64,000 nucleotides of DNA from Xestospongia muta. Lineage: Eukaryota; Porifera; Demospongiae; Haplosclerida; Petrosiidae. Positions 1 to 10,355 of the stretch are shown here, one piece after another (position 1 is the first letter of the stretch; each line of letters opens with the position of its first letter). Under the pieces are notes generated by a model. The model ran no database searches. It worked only from the letters and a program-made list of their open reading frames with translations, and was not told where the DNA came from. The position numbers were made by a program, and so were the translations under genes. The stretch is from the NCBI GenBank assembly GCA_963693285.1, contig OY848917.1, positions 8,122,192-8,186,191 on the forward strand. Reading direction: 5' to 3'.

Positions 1-189
1 GGACATCTTTCTTTCAATCAACTTATTCGGAAAGTGATGTAATATGAGATGAAGTCAACTAGGAATTAAATGACATATAAGTACAATGAGTATATCCCTG
101 TAATTAAGTCATTAATATTATATTATAAATGTAGTGTATCATGTTACAATAGTTAACGATAGTATGTAGCTACAATAATGAAATATTTC

Positions 190-1870
190 ATTCTATTTTT
201 GTTCTTGTTCTCTATAGAATGCAAACACAGTTCCAGCAATAGCATTGACGTTAACAGCAAGACATTATTTTCATGAGCTACATTATATAAAGCACAGCTC
301 TCATTAAATTGACAGGAACAATTACATTATTATCCATACACTAGTACTTGGACTATATAGTATTGATAGTAAAGAATATGTACCTTCATAACTTGGTTAA
401 AATTGTGAGTCTCCTTTCAATGCTAATTCAGGTAAGTACACACCCGCAAATACAAGAAAGATAAATCACATTTATTTGTCATCTATACTCTTATCTACAG
501 TGGAAAGAGAGAGAGATCATTCTCTATTTCATTCTCTCTCCATGTTACCACCATTAACTTTCATAGCATCATACAAAAGTGGATCAACATCACGATCAAT
601 ACCAGTAGCAGTAGTCGTAGGATCAGTAACCTATACATATACATGTAATATATGTTATTGTAGATGTAACATACTCTGGAGTCTTTCTAAATGAGATTAG
701 ACTTATAGTCCATTATAGAAGAGATCTAGTACATGAAGAGTATACTTCTGTCAAAGACTACTCTCAAAGCTAGAAGATGTCACTTTCTAAATACTAGTAG
801 CATACCAATGACAGGATGTTGTATTAAGTCATCATCATCTATACAAGAATAGATTATATTATTACATGTACTATAATATCACGTGTTGTGTATGTGTGTG
901 TGTCTGTTGGCACTTACACTTCAATTTACAGAACAAGTCATTAAAATATATGTATGCTTTATCTCCATTGGTGTGAAGAACTAACTGTGTATAAGAAGAT
1001 ATAAAGTAGAAAAAATACAAAATCATTAAATAAGTAGCTTATTAAAAATATACGGTAGACTACTTATGTAGGGACTTTGTATGAATCTGTATGCACTAAT
1101 GTGTTTAATAATGTGTGTTATTTGTGCATGAAATGTACCATGACAAATTTGCTCATTTGTGTAACATCAAATCCTCCCAGAAATTTAAAATGACATTTCC
1201 AATATTTCCTCATCAAAGCTGAATAAAATAATTGAAAAGAAACAAGTCATTTAATATTACATTACATTACTTATGTATGTACATTAAAAATAACATCAAA
1301 CAATAGTGGATGTGACCGACCTTTGAACACAAATTGTTTCAAATATTAGTTCTGGTGGGGCTAGGTCTGAGTTCTTCTTAAGGTTAGGTCTTGTATTTTC
1401 CTTTGGGTGTGCTCACTTTGCCATTTTTTATTATCAAATATATTTCATCTTCAGAGAGAGAGAGAAAGACAGATAACAGAGCAGAATGAAAGAAATCAAG
1501 AAAGTGAGACAACACATTATACAGAGTATTACTAAAAATAAGAAAAATTATTCTTACATAATATCAATGTTGTGATAGCTTCAATGACAGAGTCTCACAC
1601 ATTAGTTCATCACTAAAATTTGGTAAGAGAAGAACCTGATGGATTTAGTACTTGTTGTTGAAGTTGATTTACTGGTAAGTTATGGCTCAAGAGCACTTTA
1701 TACAAAGATAAGACAGCTTGATATAAGAGCTCTTTATACAAAGATAAGACAGCTTGATATTAGAGCTCTTTATACCAGGATAAGACAGCTTGATATAAGA
1801 GCACTTTATACAAGGATCAGACAGCTTGATATAAGTGCTCTTTATACAAGGATAAGACAGCTTGAGCAAA
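190..1870 (-). pseudogene. NCKAP1: NCKAP1/HEM pseudogene fragment, copy A
   Basis: Minus-strand exon remnants of NCKAP1/HEM, the scaffold subunit of the WAVE regulatory complex that controls Arp2/3 actin assembly. In N-to-C order: about 1640-1870 (relative of the family motif RNLSADQ, here HNLPVNQLQQQVLNPS), a possible exon near 1310-1420, 735-830 (VIGMLLVFRK then a TGA codon, then ALRVVFD), 560-640 (GIDRDVDPLL, family AAGLPC.VDPALL) and 190-345 (relative of GHKNNVHRL). The TGA after FRK breaks the frame. Large middle parts of the roughly 1100-residue protein are absent. Family assignment rests on several collinear motifs across the copies and is strong. The exon limits are approximate. Five other partial copies lie downstream, each near a collagen locus. 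Confidence 0.75.
1691..1870. repeat. 36-bp tandem repeat, 5 units, inside an NCKAP1 exon copy
   Basis: Five head-to-tail 36-bp units start at about 1691, 1727, 1763, 1799 and 1835. Because 36 is a multiple of three, the unit stays open in more than one frame. On the minus strand each unit reads close to QAVLSLYKELLY, which corresponds to the ALxSLxxxY segment just before the LSADQ motif of NCKAP1. The related copies near 17040 and 36420 have a single unit, so the expansion is private to this copy. Confidence 0.9.
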
Positions 1871-1929
1871 AATCTAGAGAAGATATTATAAATGTATTAA
1901 TAAACATGTTGAATGTATTGTTATAGTAA

Positions 1930-2640
1930 ATTTATTTTAAATTTAAAATTGAACTTTAAATGTCAAATGATACATATATTTGGCAGACTAAACTAATTTA
2001 TCAAATTGCTATAAATATAATGACGTTATTATTAAAACTAAAGAGTAAGTAAAACCTAACTACTGGTAGTACTGGAATAGTTACATTATACATGATAGAT
2101 ACAATCACACCAATCACTATAATGATTGCTATTGACTAGTGTTGAGGTATGTACAGTTCACTAATTGGATATTCTGAGTTGAAAAGAGACACATCATACC
2201 ATGTATGTAGCTTAATATTAAAGTACTACAAGACAGGATGAATATTATCAACTTATTTTAATGACATATAACACTCTAAATCAACATTGTCCTTTAACTG
2301 AGGTCTACCCTGACCTTTTAACCTAATCACAGTACTGATAATTAATTGATGGAGCAAATAGGGGAAGATCTTATCTAATCCTCTGTCATCGTAAAGAATG
2401 GTAATTCCTGACCGCAGCCTTGGATGTGGTTGTTGTCCTTTCTCCTTTGGTCAATATGTTCAACCTATTAGGGAATGGTCTTTTCATGCACAAACATGTT
2501 TACACTCTAAAACATGATCAAAGTTTGCAACAACTGATGACTGTATAAAGAACTGACAAACAGAAATTTAAACATCAGAAAAAATTTCTTAACAAACAAG
2601 TAAAGTGAACTTTCAAGCTCTTCAAGGAAACATCTTTAAC
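1930..2640. other. Collagen upstream region
   Basis: No gene was recognised. From about 2270 the sequence resembles the region upstream of the other collagen loci: an 'aaccta' block, a 'cctattagggaatgg' block near 2464 and a degenerate TATA element (tgtataaag) at 2542-2550. Confidence 0.5.
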
Positions 2641-2651
2641 TAAACCTCAAG

Positions 2652-3113
2652 ATGAAGATGCAAATACTATCACTGTTGGTTGTCTTCTCATTAACTTTAG
2701 AACAATAGACTACAGCTCCTGTATAAGGTAATCATATTGTCTTAAAAAGTTTCAAAGCAGGATACCAGACTAACTGAGAAGACAAGGGTCCTTTAGCTCC
2801 AGTTAATGAACTCAATGTCCCCTGTGTTGCATGTTATGTTTCCACTAGGGTATCATATGTAATGATACCAGCAAAAATTACATGTCCAAAAACATGGACC
2901 ATAGAATATCAAGGCTACCTCATGGCTGAGGGATTCAACAACTAATGTAAAGCAGTCTATGAGTGCGTTGACAAAGATACTGAATCTATTCCAGGCAGTA
3001 TTGCTAACGTTAATGGTGCTTTATTCTATCATGTTCAAGCTCAAGATAATGGTCTCCTCTTTCCTCTATATGATAATGAGAAAGAGTTATCCTGTGTGGT
3101 ATATACCAAGTGA
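2652..3113 (+). pseudogene. Short-chain collagen pseudogene (internally deleted)
   Basis: It starts with a recognisable signal peptide (MKMQILSLLVVFSLTLEQ), then has TAG where the family has Cys19. After about 100 bp the sequence jumps to the last third of the C-terminal domain (VPCVACYVSTRVSYVMIP, CPKTWT.EYQGYLMAEGF) and runs to the family's final Cys-x-x-Cys region and a TGA at 3111-3113. The whole Gly-X-Y segment and the first half of the Cys-rich domain are missing. It is a clear relative of the intact gene at 9483 and cannot make a collagen. Confidence 0.88.
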
Positions 3114-3159
3114 ACAAAATTATTCTTCAAATCAACTTGTGACATTGATTTGGTTCTAA

Positions 3160-3840
3160 ATGATTTTTGTACTTTGTATTTTGTGATACAATATTTTGAA
3201 AACAGAAATCTAAATTTACTTGTTAAAGCTGTCAGATACAACACATTTAATGTATTCTAGAACACAATTAGCATCAAATATAAAATGATCTAGTATAACT
3301 CTCTCAAATAGTACTAAACAACAATGTGGTAGTTGATAACACTTTTTTCTGATAGTTTTAAGTGTTATTATTACAAATAATGGTATGGAGTAGTATGGTC
3401 ATCTACATTATCCTGACAATGTTAGGCCTACAATTAAGAATATAAGGCTGATTAGATTATGTGGAGTGGAGATGGCCATGCTATGCCTCTGCTTAAGAGA
3501 TTATGGTTTAGGGAACAGTTATGTTAAAAACATTAGAAACTGTTCCATAAACCCTAAATTCTCAAGATTAGTCCTAACATCTTTGGGATCATGTAAATAG
3601 CCACACCTACTCCAAATAATTGATGGCTGTTCCATCTACATAACCCTAATATGTAATGTACTTTCATGACATTATCAAAGGATTGCTAGTACTATCAGGT
3701 AAGATATAGTGTAGACAACTTATCTGGACAACAGTAGACAACTTATATAGTGATATTGTATGCACTATAATACTTTCCTATAATACTTATTAATAAATGT
3801 TGTATTTACATATAACACAAAATATCATTTTCTCTTTCTC
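3160..3840. other. Intergenic, nothing recognised
   Basis: AT-rich sequence without convincing coding exons or clear repeats. Confidence 0.4.
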
Positions 3841-3852
3841 TCATTTGTACAG

Positions 3853-4050
3853 GATGAAATTCTAGAAATTTCAAATAATAGTTCAGAATTACAATGCAAT
3901 GATAAGGTATTTACTTTACATTAAGTCTACAATATATATATATATACTTACAACAGGTCTCCTATACACTGAGCTATAAACATCTTGAAGAATACAATAT
4001 GGAAAAAATGATTAAAAATCACAAGTCAGAAAAGGAGATTCCACTTCAAG
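3853..4050 (+). CDS. Two candidate exons of an unidentified gene
   Basis: Two short open segments are bounded by splice-like sites. Exon 3853-3906 (54 nt, after tacag, before gtattt) reads DEILEISNNSSELQCNDK. Exon 3957-4050 (94 nt, after caacag, before gtatat) reads VSYTLSYKHLEEYNMEKM and onward to IPLQ. The 50-nt gap between them is of plausible intron length and the phases join (0 then 1). The composition is hydrophilic and protein-like. The family was not recognised, and no further exons were found on either side, so this may be a fragment carried in by duplication. Confidence 0.3.
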
Positions 4051-4259
4051 GTATATCAAAGAACAATGTTACCATAGTAACATACACAAATCTATTACAT
4101 CTTTCTCAAAATCAACTTCTTTGGCAAATGTCATGATAGGAGATGTAGGCGCTAAATAACATATAAGTAAAATAAGTATATCCCTATAATTAAGTCATTA
4201 CTGTTATATAATGAATGTACTATATTATGTTAATAATAGTTAACTAGAATTTACTTACA

Positions 4260-4580
4260 ATAATAAATTCTTTTACTCTCTCATTCATTTTTGAAAGAGA
4301 GAGTATTGTCTACTCTTTCTTTCTCTATCTTACCACAATGAACTTTCATATTATTAAAAAGACGTGGATCAACATCACATTCAATACCAGCAGCAGTAGT
4401 CGTAGGATCAGTGACCTATACATGTACATATAATACATGTTATTGTACATGTAACACACTCTGGAGTATTTGTTAATGAGATTACACTTAAAGTCCAATA
4501 TAAAGGAGAACATGAATGATATCCTCCTCTTAAGAATTACTTTCAAAGCTTGAAGACACAATTTTCTATATACAAGAACA
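4260..4580 (-). pseudogene. NCKAP1: NCKAP1/HEM pseudogene fragment, copy B
   Basis: Two minus-strand exon remnants. About 4480-4575 reads LQALKVILKRRISFMFS, equal to the family segment following the SFR motif; here the codon that is TGA in copies A, D and E is part of an open frame. About 4330-4410 resembles the DVDPxL exon. This copy lies just upstream of the collagen at 5909, the same module order as the other copies. It is short and non-functional. Confidence 0.65.
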
Positions 4581-4612
4581 GATTATACCATTATTTGTCA
4601 CACGTTGTTTGT

Positions 4613-4760
<148 letters not shown>

Positions 4761-5194
4761 GCATTGAAACATACTCTTCAGTTTAGGGAACAATTTATTA
4801 ATATATATGCCAGGTTTATCTTCATTGGTGTGAAGAGCTAACTGTGCATAAGATATACATTAAAGGAATACAAAATCACTACATAAGTAGCTTACTATAA
4901 TACTTATTAATAAATGTCATATGTACATGTAACAAAATAGCACAAAATTACTTTATAATAGTTCCTTATAAAAGCTGAATAAGAAACAAATCATTTAAAA
5001 AAGATACTCTTTCTGTTGGAAACATCATTCCAATAATTTATGCAAGACACAGAATTCCTTCAAGATCCATAATAAATCAGTAAAAAGAAGCTTTGTATAA
5101 CAGTTTTCTACTACTGATAGTAAAGTAAAATAATTACACTTAATAGTTAATTCAATAAGGTTGAATAAAAACAACACTCTAAGTCAAGATGTCC

Positions 5195-5640
5195 TTTGTG
5201 TTAGGTCTTCTCTGACCAAGTAACCTAACCACTGTACTGATAACAACTACATCTTTGAGACAAGGGATGCTCTTAACACATAGACTGTCATTATAAAAGA
5301 TGGTTTTTTCAACCTCGTTTTTTTCAAGTAACTTAGCCACTGTACTGATAACAACTACATCTGTGAGACAATTAAGGGATGGTCTTTACACATAGACTGT
5401 CATCATAAAGGATGGTTTTCTCCAACCTCGTTTCTTTCAAGTAACCTAACCACTGTACTGATAACAACTACATCTGTGAGACAATTAAGGGATGGTCTTA
5501 ACACATAGACTGTCATCATAAAGGATGGTTTTCTTCAACCTCGTTTCTTTCAAGTAACCTAACCACTGTACTAATAACAAATTTATTGGATGGAGAGGGG
5601 AAGCTCTTATCTACTCCTCTGTCATCTATCAACAAATAAA
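5195..5640. repeat. 113-bp tandem repeat upstream of collagen
   Basis: About four copies of a 113-bp unit; the caacctcg start recurs at 5310, 5423 and 5536. The unit contains a block (aaccactgtactgataac) present once upstream of every other collagen locus in the window. Here it is tandemly multiplied 150-600 bp upstream of the TATA box. Confidence 0.88.
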
Positions 5641-5785
5641 GTATGGTTTCTCTGACCTCAGCTTTTAAAATATCTGTCTTACTGTCTCCTTTTGTAAAGT
5701 TATCCAACCCATAAGGGAATGGCCTCTTTACTCACAAACATGTTTACATTCTAAAACATGATCAAAGTTGTTAACAACTAATGAC

Positions 5786-5794
5786 TATATAAAG
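5786..5794 (+). promoter_or_regulatory. TATA box of collagen at 5909
   Basis: TATATAAAG lies within a conserved block (atgactatataaagaactg) that precedes each collagen locus by 80-125 bp. Confidence 0.7.
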
Positions 5795-5908
5795 AACTGA
5801 CAGACAGATGCTTAAATATCACAGAAATTCTTTTGAAATTAAAATAAAGAGAACTTTAGAGCTTTTCAAGCATATATCACCTTCTACATCAAACTAACTT
5901 TCAAGAAG

Positions 5909-6715
5909 ATGATGATACCTATATTATCACTGTTGGTTGTCCTCCTACTAACTGTAGAACAATGTACTACAGCTGCTGTACAAGGTAGTTATATTGTTTT
6001 AAAACTATTTAATTCCAATTTAATTATTATAGAAACCAGTCGAGATAAGAGATGTATCTCTACTACACCAAATGTCACTACCAACATACCTTTTATTCAA
6101 ATACTACAAGAACGTGATGGTCGTGATGGCATACAAGGTCCTCCTGGATTAGCTGGTATACCTGGAAGAGATGGTACCAATGGTAAAGATGGTAGTAAAG
6201 GTGACAAAGGAGAATCTGAACCACAAGGACCTCCAGGACCAAGAAATGGAGGTGTAGTTTTTACTAGATGGGGACGTACCACCTGTCCTACAACTAATGG
6301 TACAGAATTACTCTACAAAGGGAAAGCTGCTGGGAGTCATTTTACTCAAAGTGGAGGTGGAGCTAACTACATTTGTCTACCTGATCAACCTGAGTTTCTA
6401 TCCTATACACCTGGTGTATATGAGTACCAGTCCTACATTTATGGAGCAGGGTATGAAACTTACAATGGTCCTTTATCCCCACATTATGAACACAATGTCC
6501 CCTGTGTTGTATGTTATGTTTCCACTAGAGTATCATATCTAATGATACCAGCAAAGATTACATGTCCAAAAACATGGACCACAGAATATCAAGGTTATCT
6601 CATGGCTGAAAGATTCAACCACAAGCAAAATGTAGTCTATGAATGTGTCGATAAAGATCCTGAAGATATTCCAGGAAGTGCTGCTAACTCATATAACCAG
6701 AAAAGACCAGATTGA
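5909..6715 (+). CDS. Short-chain collagen (C4-like), C terminus replaced
   Basis: Open frame of 268 residues, single exon. Residues 1-23 form a signal peptide (MMIPILSLLVVLLLTVEQ then CTTAA). A short spacer follows, then about 14 Gly-X-Y triplets with one break (GES.EPQ), then the Cys-rich C-terminal domain (VVFTRWGRTTCP, GGGANYICLP, PCVVCYVS, CPKTWTTEYQGYLMAE). The product should be a secreted, trimeric short-chain collagen of the extracellular matrix. The last nine residues (SYNQKRPD region) are not collagen: from about 6690 the sequence matches the DNA upstream of the next collagen unit (compare 17495). The final ~33 residues and four of the domain's ten cysteines are therefore lost. It is probably a recently damaged copy, although it is still open. 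Confidence 0.85.
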   Translation: MMIPILSLLVVLLLTVEQCTTAAVQGSYIVLKLFNSNLIIIETSRDKRCISTTPNVTTNIPFIQILQERDGRDGIQGPPGLAGIPGRDGTNGKDGSKGDKGESEPQGPPGPRNGGVVFTRWGRTTCPTTNGTELLYKGKAAGSHFTQSGGGANYICLPDQPEFLSYTPGVYEYQSYIYGAGYETYNGPLSPHYEHNVPCVVCYVSTRVSYLMIPAKITCPKTWTTEYQGYLMAERFNHKQNVVYECVDKDPEDIPGSAANSYNQKRPD

Positions 6716-7053
6716 ATAATATCAAAACTGTTTATGACAAAGACAACACTCTAAATCAACATGTCCTTTGTGTTAGGTCTTCAACTTTTCAAGTAACCTA
6801 ACCACTATACTGATAACAAGTTCATCAATGAGATAAGGGATAGTCTTATCTTCTCTTTTGTCATCATAAAGGACAGTTTTCCCTGACCTCAACCTTTGAC
6901 ATACATGTCCTCCTGTCTTCTTTAATCACCATGACAAACCCATAAGGGAATGAATGGTCTCTTGGTTTACAAATATGTTTACATTTTAAAATTTGATCAA
7001 AGTCATCAACAACTGACTGACAGAAATTTAAACATGGGAAAAAAATTTCTAAA
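6690..7053. other. Orphan collagen upstream region
   Basis: This matches the region upstream of the collagen pseudogene at 17937 (compare 17490-17790), including the 'aacccataaggg' block, but no gene follows. It marks a deletion or recombination junction between collagen units. Confidence 0.7.
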
Positions 7054-7829
7054 TCAGTACATTTAATAGAATAATTATCCAAGTCACTAGTACTAATTCC
7101 TATAAAATATCTAATATATTGGCCTGTGCTTTCTATAATGCAGTCTCACTTTTCTTTTACCCATTTGAAAGGAAATATTTATTAATAATTATTTAGCGTA
7201 CTGTAGTAATTTTTGTACTGAATATGTATGCGTATTTTGTATCTTACATAACTGAGATTGCCAAAGCAAATAATAACAAGCTAAACCAACACAGCAATCT
7301 TTTATCTTCAGATAAAAAGTTGTAATTTATATCTACATAACTTAAAACAATGGCTATAGTCCCAAAAGTGCGCCTCTACCTTACATTGCTTTAGTGTTTG
7401 CCATAAGAAAAGTGCGACTTTACTAAGAAAAAACAGTCTAAACCAATCTGTTCTTATTTGTTCTAAATATTTAGTCCTAAGTCTTTTAATAGTAACAATG
7501 CTGTAAGATGAAAGAGCTACAAACATATTTTTAGTGCTATTTTCATCATTAAATAAGTAATTTAAAAGTGAATGTCTGTGTTATTAACTACTTTTAATAA
7601 TAGAACATAAAGAAAAATATATATTCAATGTGTTGATAAATAAAAAATCACATTAATCTCTTCATAGAGTAATATAATACTGGCAAGAGTGTGTCTATTT
7701 TACAATGTCAGGTAATAAAAATTAATTGATTTCTTTGGACACAGAGTGCGTTTTCTAATGTTCATTCAGTTCTATGGAATCATGTGATCCATTTTCAATC
7801 CCGATTACATAGTCTATACCATCTATCAT

Positions 7830-8170
7830 GTTACTATAGTTATAGTAGGAGATATAGTTATAGTAGGAGCTACTAGTCATTGTGGGAGGTACTAGTAAAA
7901 GTGGGAGATACAGGTATAGTAGGAGGTACTAATCATAGTGGGAGGTACTAGTCAAAGTGGGTGTTACTATAGTTACAGTGGGAGATATAATCATAGTAGG
8001 AGATATAGTTATAGTAGGAGGTACTAGTAATAGTGGAAGATACAGATATAGTAGGAGGTACTAGTCATAGGGAGGTACGAGTCAAAGTGGGTGTTACTAT
8101 AGTTATAATGGGAGATATAGTCATAGTGGGAGGTATTAGTTATAGTTGAGGTAGTAGTAGTTTTAGTGCA
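7830..8170. repeat. Minisatellite, ~18-20 bp units
   Basis: Degenerate units of the type 'agtaggaggtactagtcat' and 'agtgggagatatagt' recur over about 330 bp. It is repeated in the duplicate at 19935-20235, and a fragment is present at 18556-18690. Confidence 0.88.
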
Positions 8171-8560
8171 AAATTTTATCATTTAACACACCACTATGAC
8201 TAATACCATAGCGATGTGTTACATGGTCAATTTTCACTCTTTATTTTACTGATATAGGGAACAGACAGACAAACAGACACACAAAACAAGTACTGCAACC
8301 GGTACCCATTCAGAGAGTGGAGAGGGTTAATAATTTGTTGTTATAATTTAATAAAGTCCATGTGCAATAAATTGACACAACCATCATCTATTATTATATA
8401 CTATAAGATTTTTTTATCAGAAAACATTTCACATAAGTAATGATTACAACTTTTAGAGATCCATTCTATAATGCTCAGTTCTACTATAAACATTAGTTTA
8501 ATGATATTTTCTGTATATTCCATTAAACTAGTAACATAATATATTACATTACAATAATAC

Positions 8561-8765
8561 CTTTGATATAGGTTGGAATTCCTCAGACATGTGACATATT
8601 GGATGTTCAAAATCAACAGTCATCTGTCCTAAATGTGGAAACATATCATCCCTGAAAAGAAAGGAAATAGTTATGTTATATAGAAAATATGTATCATAAA
8701 CTAGAGACTAATCAAGTGCTATTAACAAGATCAATTACCTAGTAGTATAACTGTTGACATAATTT
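8561..8765 (-). pseudogene. NCKAP1: NCKAP1/HEM exon pair, copy X
   Basis: Two clean minus-strand exons. The upstream one (about 8718-8765) reads FLSNYVNSYTT and ends at a GT donor. The next (8561-8651) reads DDMFPHLGQMTVDFEHPI and on to SEEFQPISK, between cag and gtatta. The join makes an Arg codon and matches the family segment DDLFPHMGQ...EEFVPHSK. This is the most N-terminal part of NCKAP1 seen in the window. The frame is open, so these exons look well preserved, but no neighbouring exons of the gene were found nearby. Confidence 0.7.
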
Positions 8766-9384
8766 GATAAAAAGGTTACAAGTTTTTCTTAAAAGTATCA
8801 AATTTATACATACATATATATTATATAACGTAAGGCTTAAGGTGTAGCTTAAAATTTAAAGACAAGTTCATTATTGTCTTAAAATAGGAACTACAGCTAC
8901 AGGAAGTGAGTTAGAACAATGAAACTAAAACTTTAATTTCAATAGTTTTCTAGAGACATATAAACTCTAATGGTAGCAAATAAAAAGCTGTATTACAACA
9001 TTGTAATTTTATAGATTGATATAGACACTCACAAAAAATTCAGTAGAAATTCATTTTATTGGAAACAATAGTTATAAAAATAATAAAGATTGATAAGATA
9101 AACTTTTAGTGACAAAGACAACATGTCCTTTGGGTTAAGTCTTCCTGACAAAGTAATCTAACCACTGTACTGATAACTACTACATCTGTGAAAAAAGGGA
9201 AGGTCTTATATACTCCTCTGTCTTCTATGAATAGATAAAAATGGTTTTCCCTGACCTCAACATTTGATGCACCAGTCCTCCTGTATTTTTTGATCACTAT
9301 GTCCAACCCATAAGGGAATGGCTTCACGATTCACAGACATGTATAAACTCTAAAATTTAATCAAAATTGTCAACAACTGATGAC

Positions 9385-9393
9385 TATATAAAG
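9385..9393 (+). promoter_or_regulatory. TATA box of intact collagen gene
   Basis: TATATAAAG lies 90 bp before the ATG in a block shared by all the collagen loci. Two further shared blocks (cccataagggaatgg near 9307 and aaccactgtactgataac near 9159) lie upstream and are candidate regulatory sites. Confidence 0.72.
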
Positions 9394-9482
9394 AACTGAC
9401 AGACAGACATTTAAATATCAGATGAAATATCTTAAAAGCTCTTTAAGCAAATCTCTCTTTCTACATCAAACTAACTTTCAAG

Positions 9483-10355
9483 ATGATGATACAGATACTA
9501 TCATTGTTGATTATCCTCTTACTAACTGTAGAACAATGTACTACAGCTGCTATACAAGGTAATCATCTTGTTTTAAAACTATTTAATTCCAATTCAATTA
9601 TTATAGAAGCCAACCGAGATAAAAGATGTATCTCTCCTACACCAAATTTCACTACAAACACACCTAATATTCAAATAGTACAAGGATGCAATGGCTGTAA
9701 TGGTATACAAGGTCCTCCAGGACCAGCTGGTACACCTGGAAGAGATGGTACTGATGGTAAAAATGGCAGTAAAGGAGAGAAAGGAGAACCAGGACCAAAA
9801 AATGGAGGCGTGGTCTTTACTAGATGGGGACGTACCACCTGTCCTACAACTAATGATACAGAATTACTCTACAAAGGGAAAGCTGCTGGGAGTAATCACT
9901 TGGAATATGGAGGTGGAGCTAATTACATTTGTCTACCTGATGAACCTGAGTTTCTATCCTATACACCTGGTATATCTGATCACCAGTCCTACATCTATGG
10001 AACAGAATATGAAATTTACCAAAACAATGGTCCTTTTTCTCCACTCCATGATCACAATGCCCCGTGTGTTGTATGTTATGTTTCCACTAGAATATCATAT
10101 CTAATGATACCAGCAAAGATCACATGTCCTAAAACATGGACCACAGAATATCAAGGTTACCTCATGGCTGAGAGATTCAACCACAAACGTAATGCAGTCT
10201 ATGAATGCGTTGATAAAGATGCTGAATCTATTCCAGGCAGTGCTGCTAGCACTGATGGTGCTTTCTTCTACCATGTTCAAACTCAATGTACTGGTATCCT
10301 CTGTCCTCCTTATGACAAGGAGAAAGAGCTAGCTTGTGTGGTATGTACCAAGTGA
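9483..10355 (+). CDS. Short-chain collagen C4-like, full length
   Basis: Open single-exon frame of 290 residues, the only intact member of the cluster. Layout: signal peptide 1-23 (hydrophobic core LSLLIILLL, likely cleavage after TTAA), non-collagenous spacer 24-67 with Cys49, 13 Gly-X-Y triplets at 68-106 (GPPGPAGTPGRDGTDG), then a Cys-rich domain with ten cysteines (C120 and C150, CVVC, ITCPKTW, YECVDK, QCTGILCPP, ACVVCTK). It should be secreted and trimerise as a spongin-type matrix collagen. Two extra cysteines (69 and 72) sit in the first two triplets, unlike the relatives with GRDGRDG. The first of two adjacent ATGs was chosen. A possible AATAAA overlaps the stop codon (10355-10360). 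An upstream TATA box is conserved. The near-identical copy at 21558 lacks the end. Confidence 0.93.
   Translation: MMIQILSLLIILLLTVEQCTTAAIQGNHLVLKLFNSNSIIIEANRDKRCISPTPNFTTNTPNIQIVQGCNGCNGIQGPPGPAGTPGRDGTDGKNGSKGEKGEPGPKNGGVVFTRWGRTTCPTTNDTELLYKGKAAGSNHLEYGGGANYICLPDEPEFLSYTPGISDHQSYIYGTEYEIYQNNGPFSPLHDHNAPCVVCYVSTRISYLMIPAKITCPKTWTTEYQGYLMAERFNHKRNAVYECVDKDAESIPGSAASTDGAFFYHVQTQCTGILCPPYDKEKELACVVCTK

Larger units (their letters stand above)
7054..10267. repeat. Segmental duplication X, copy 1
   Basis: About 3.2 kb nearly identical by eye to 19141-22339, with only scattered substitutions and small indels. It includes an NCKAP1 exon pair, a minisatellite and most of a collagen gene. The homology stops inside the collagen codons for GAFF. 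Confidence 0.93.

Noticed and set aside
6097..6282. Antisense Pro-rich open frame
   Set aside because: Shadow of the collagen Gly-X-Y codons on the other strand; the same applies at 37514-37714.
7308..7526. Minus-strand 72-codon frame in duplication X
   Set aside because: In copy 2 the frame is disrupted by small changes and no family was recognised.
8401..8616. Minus-strand 71-codon frame (repeated at 20478)
   Set aside because: It overlaps the true NCKAP1 exon in another frame and is kept only because the region is duplicated.
9691..10104. Overlapping 137-codon frame inside the collagen genes (also at 21763)
   Set aside because: It is the +1 frame of the collagen, without its own initiation context; conservation follows from the collagen itself.
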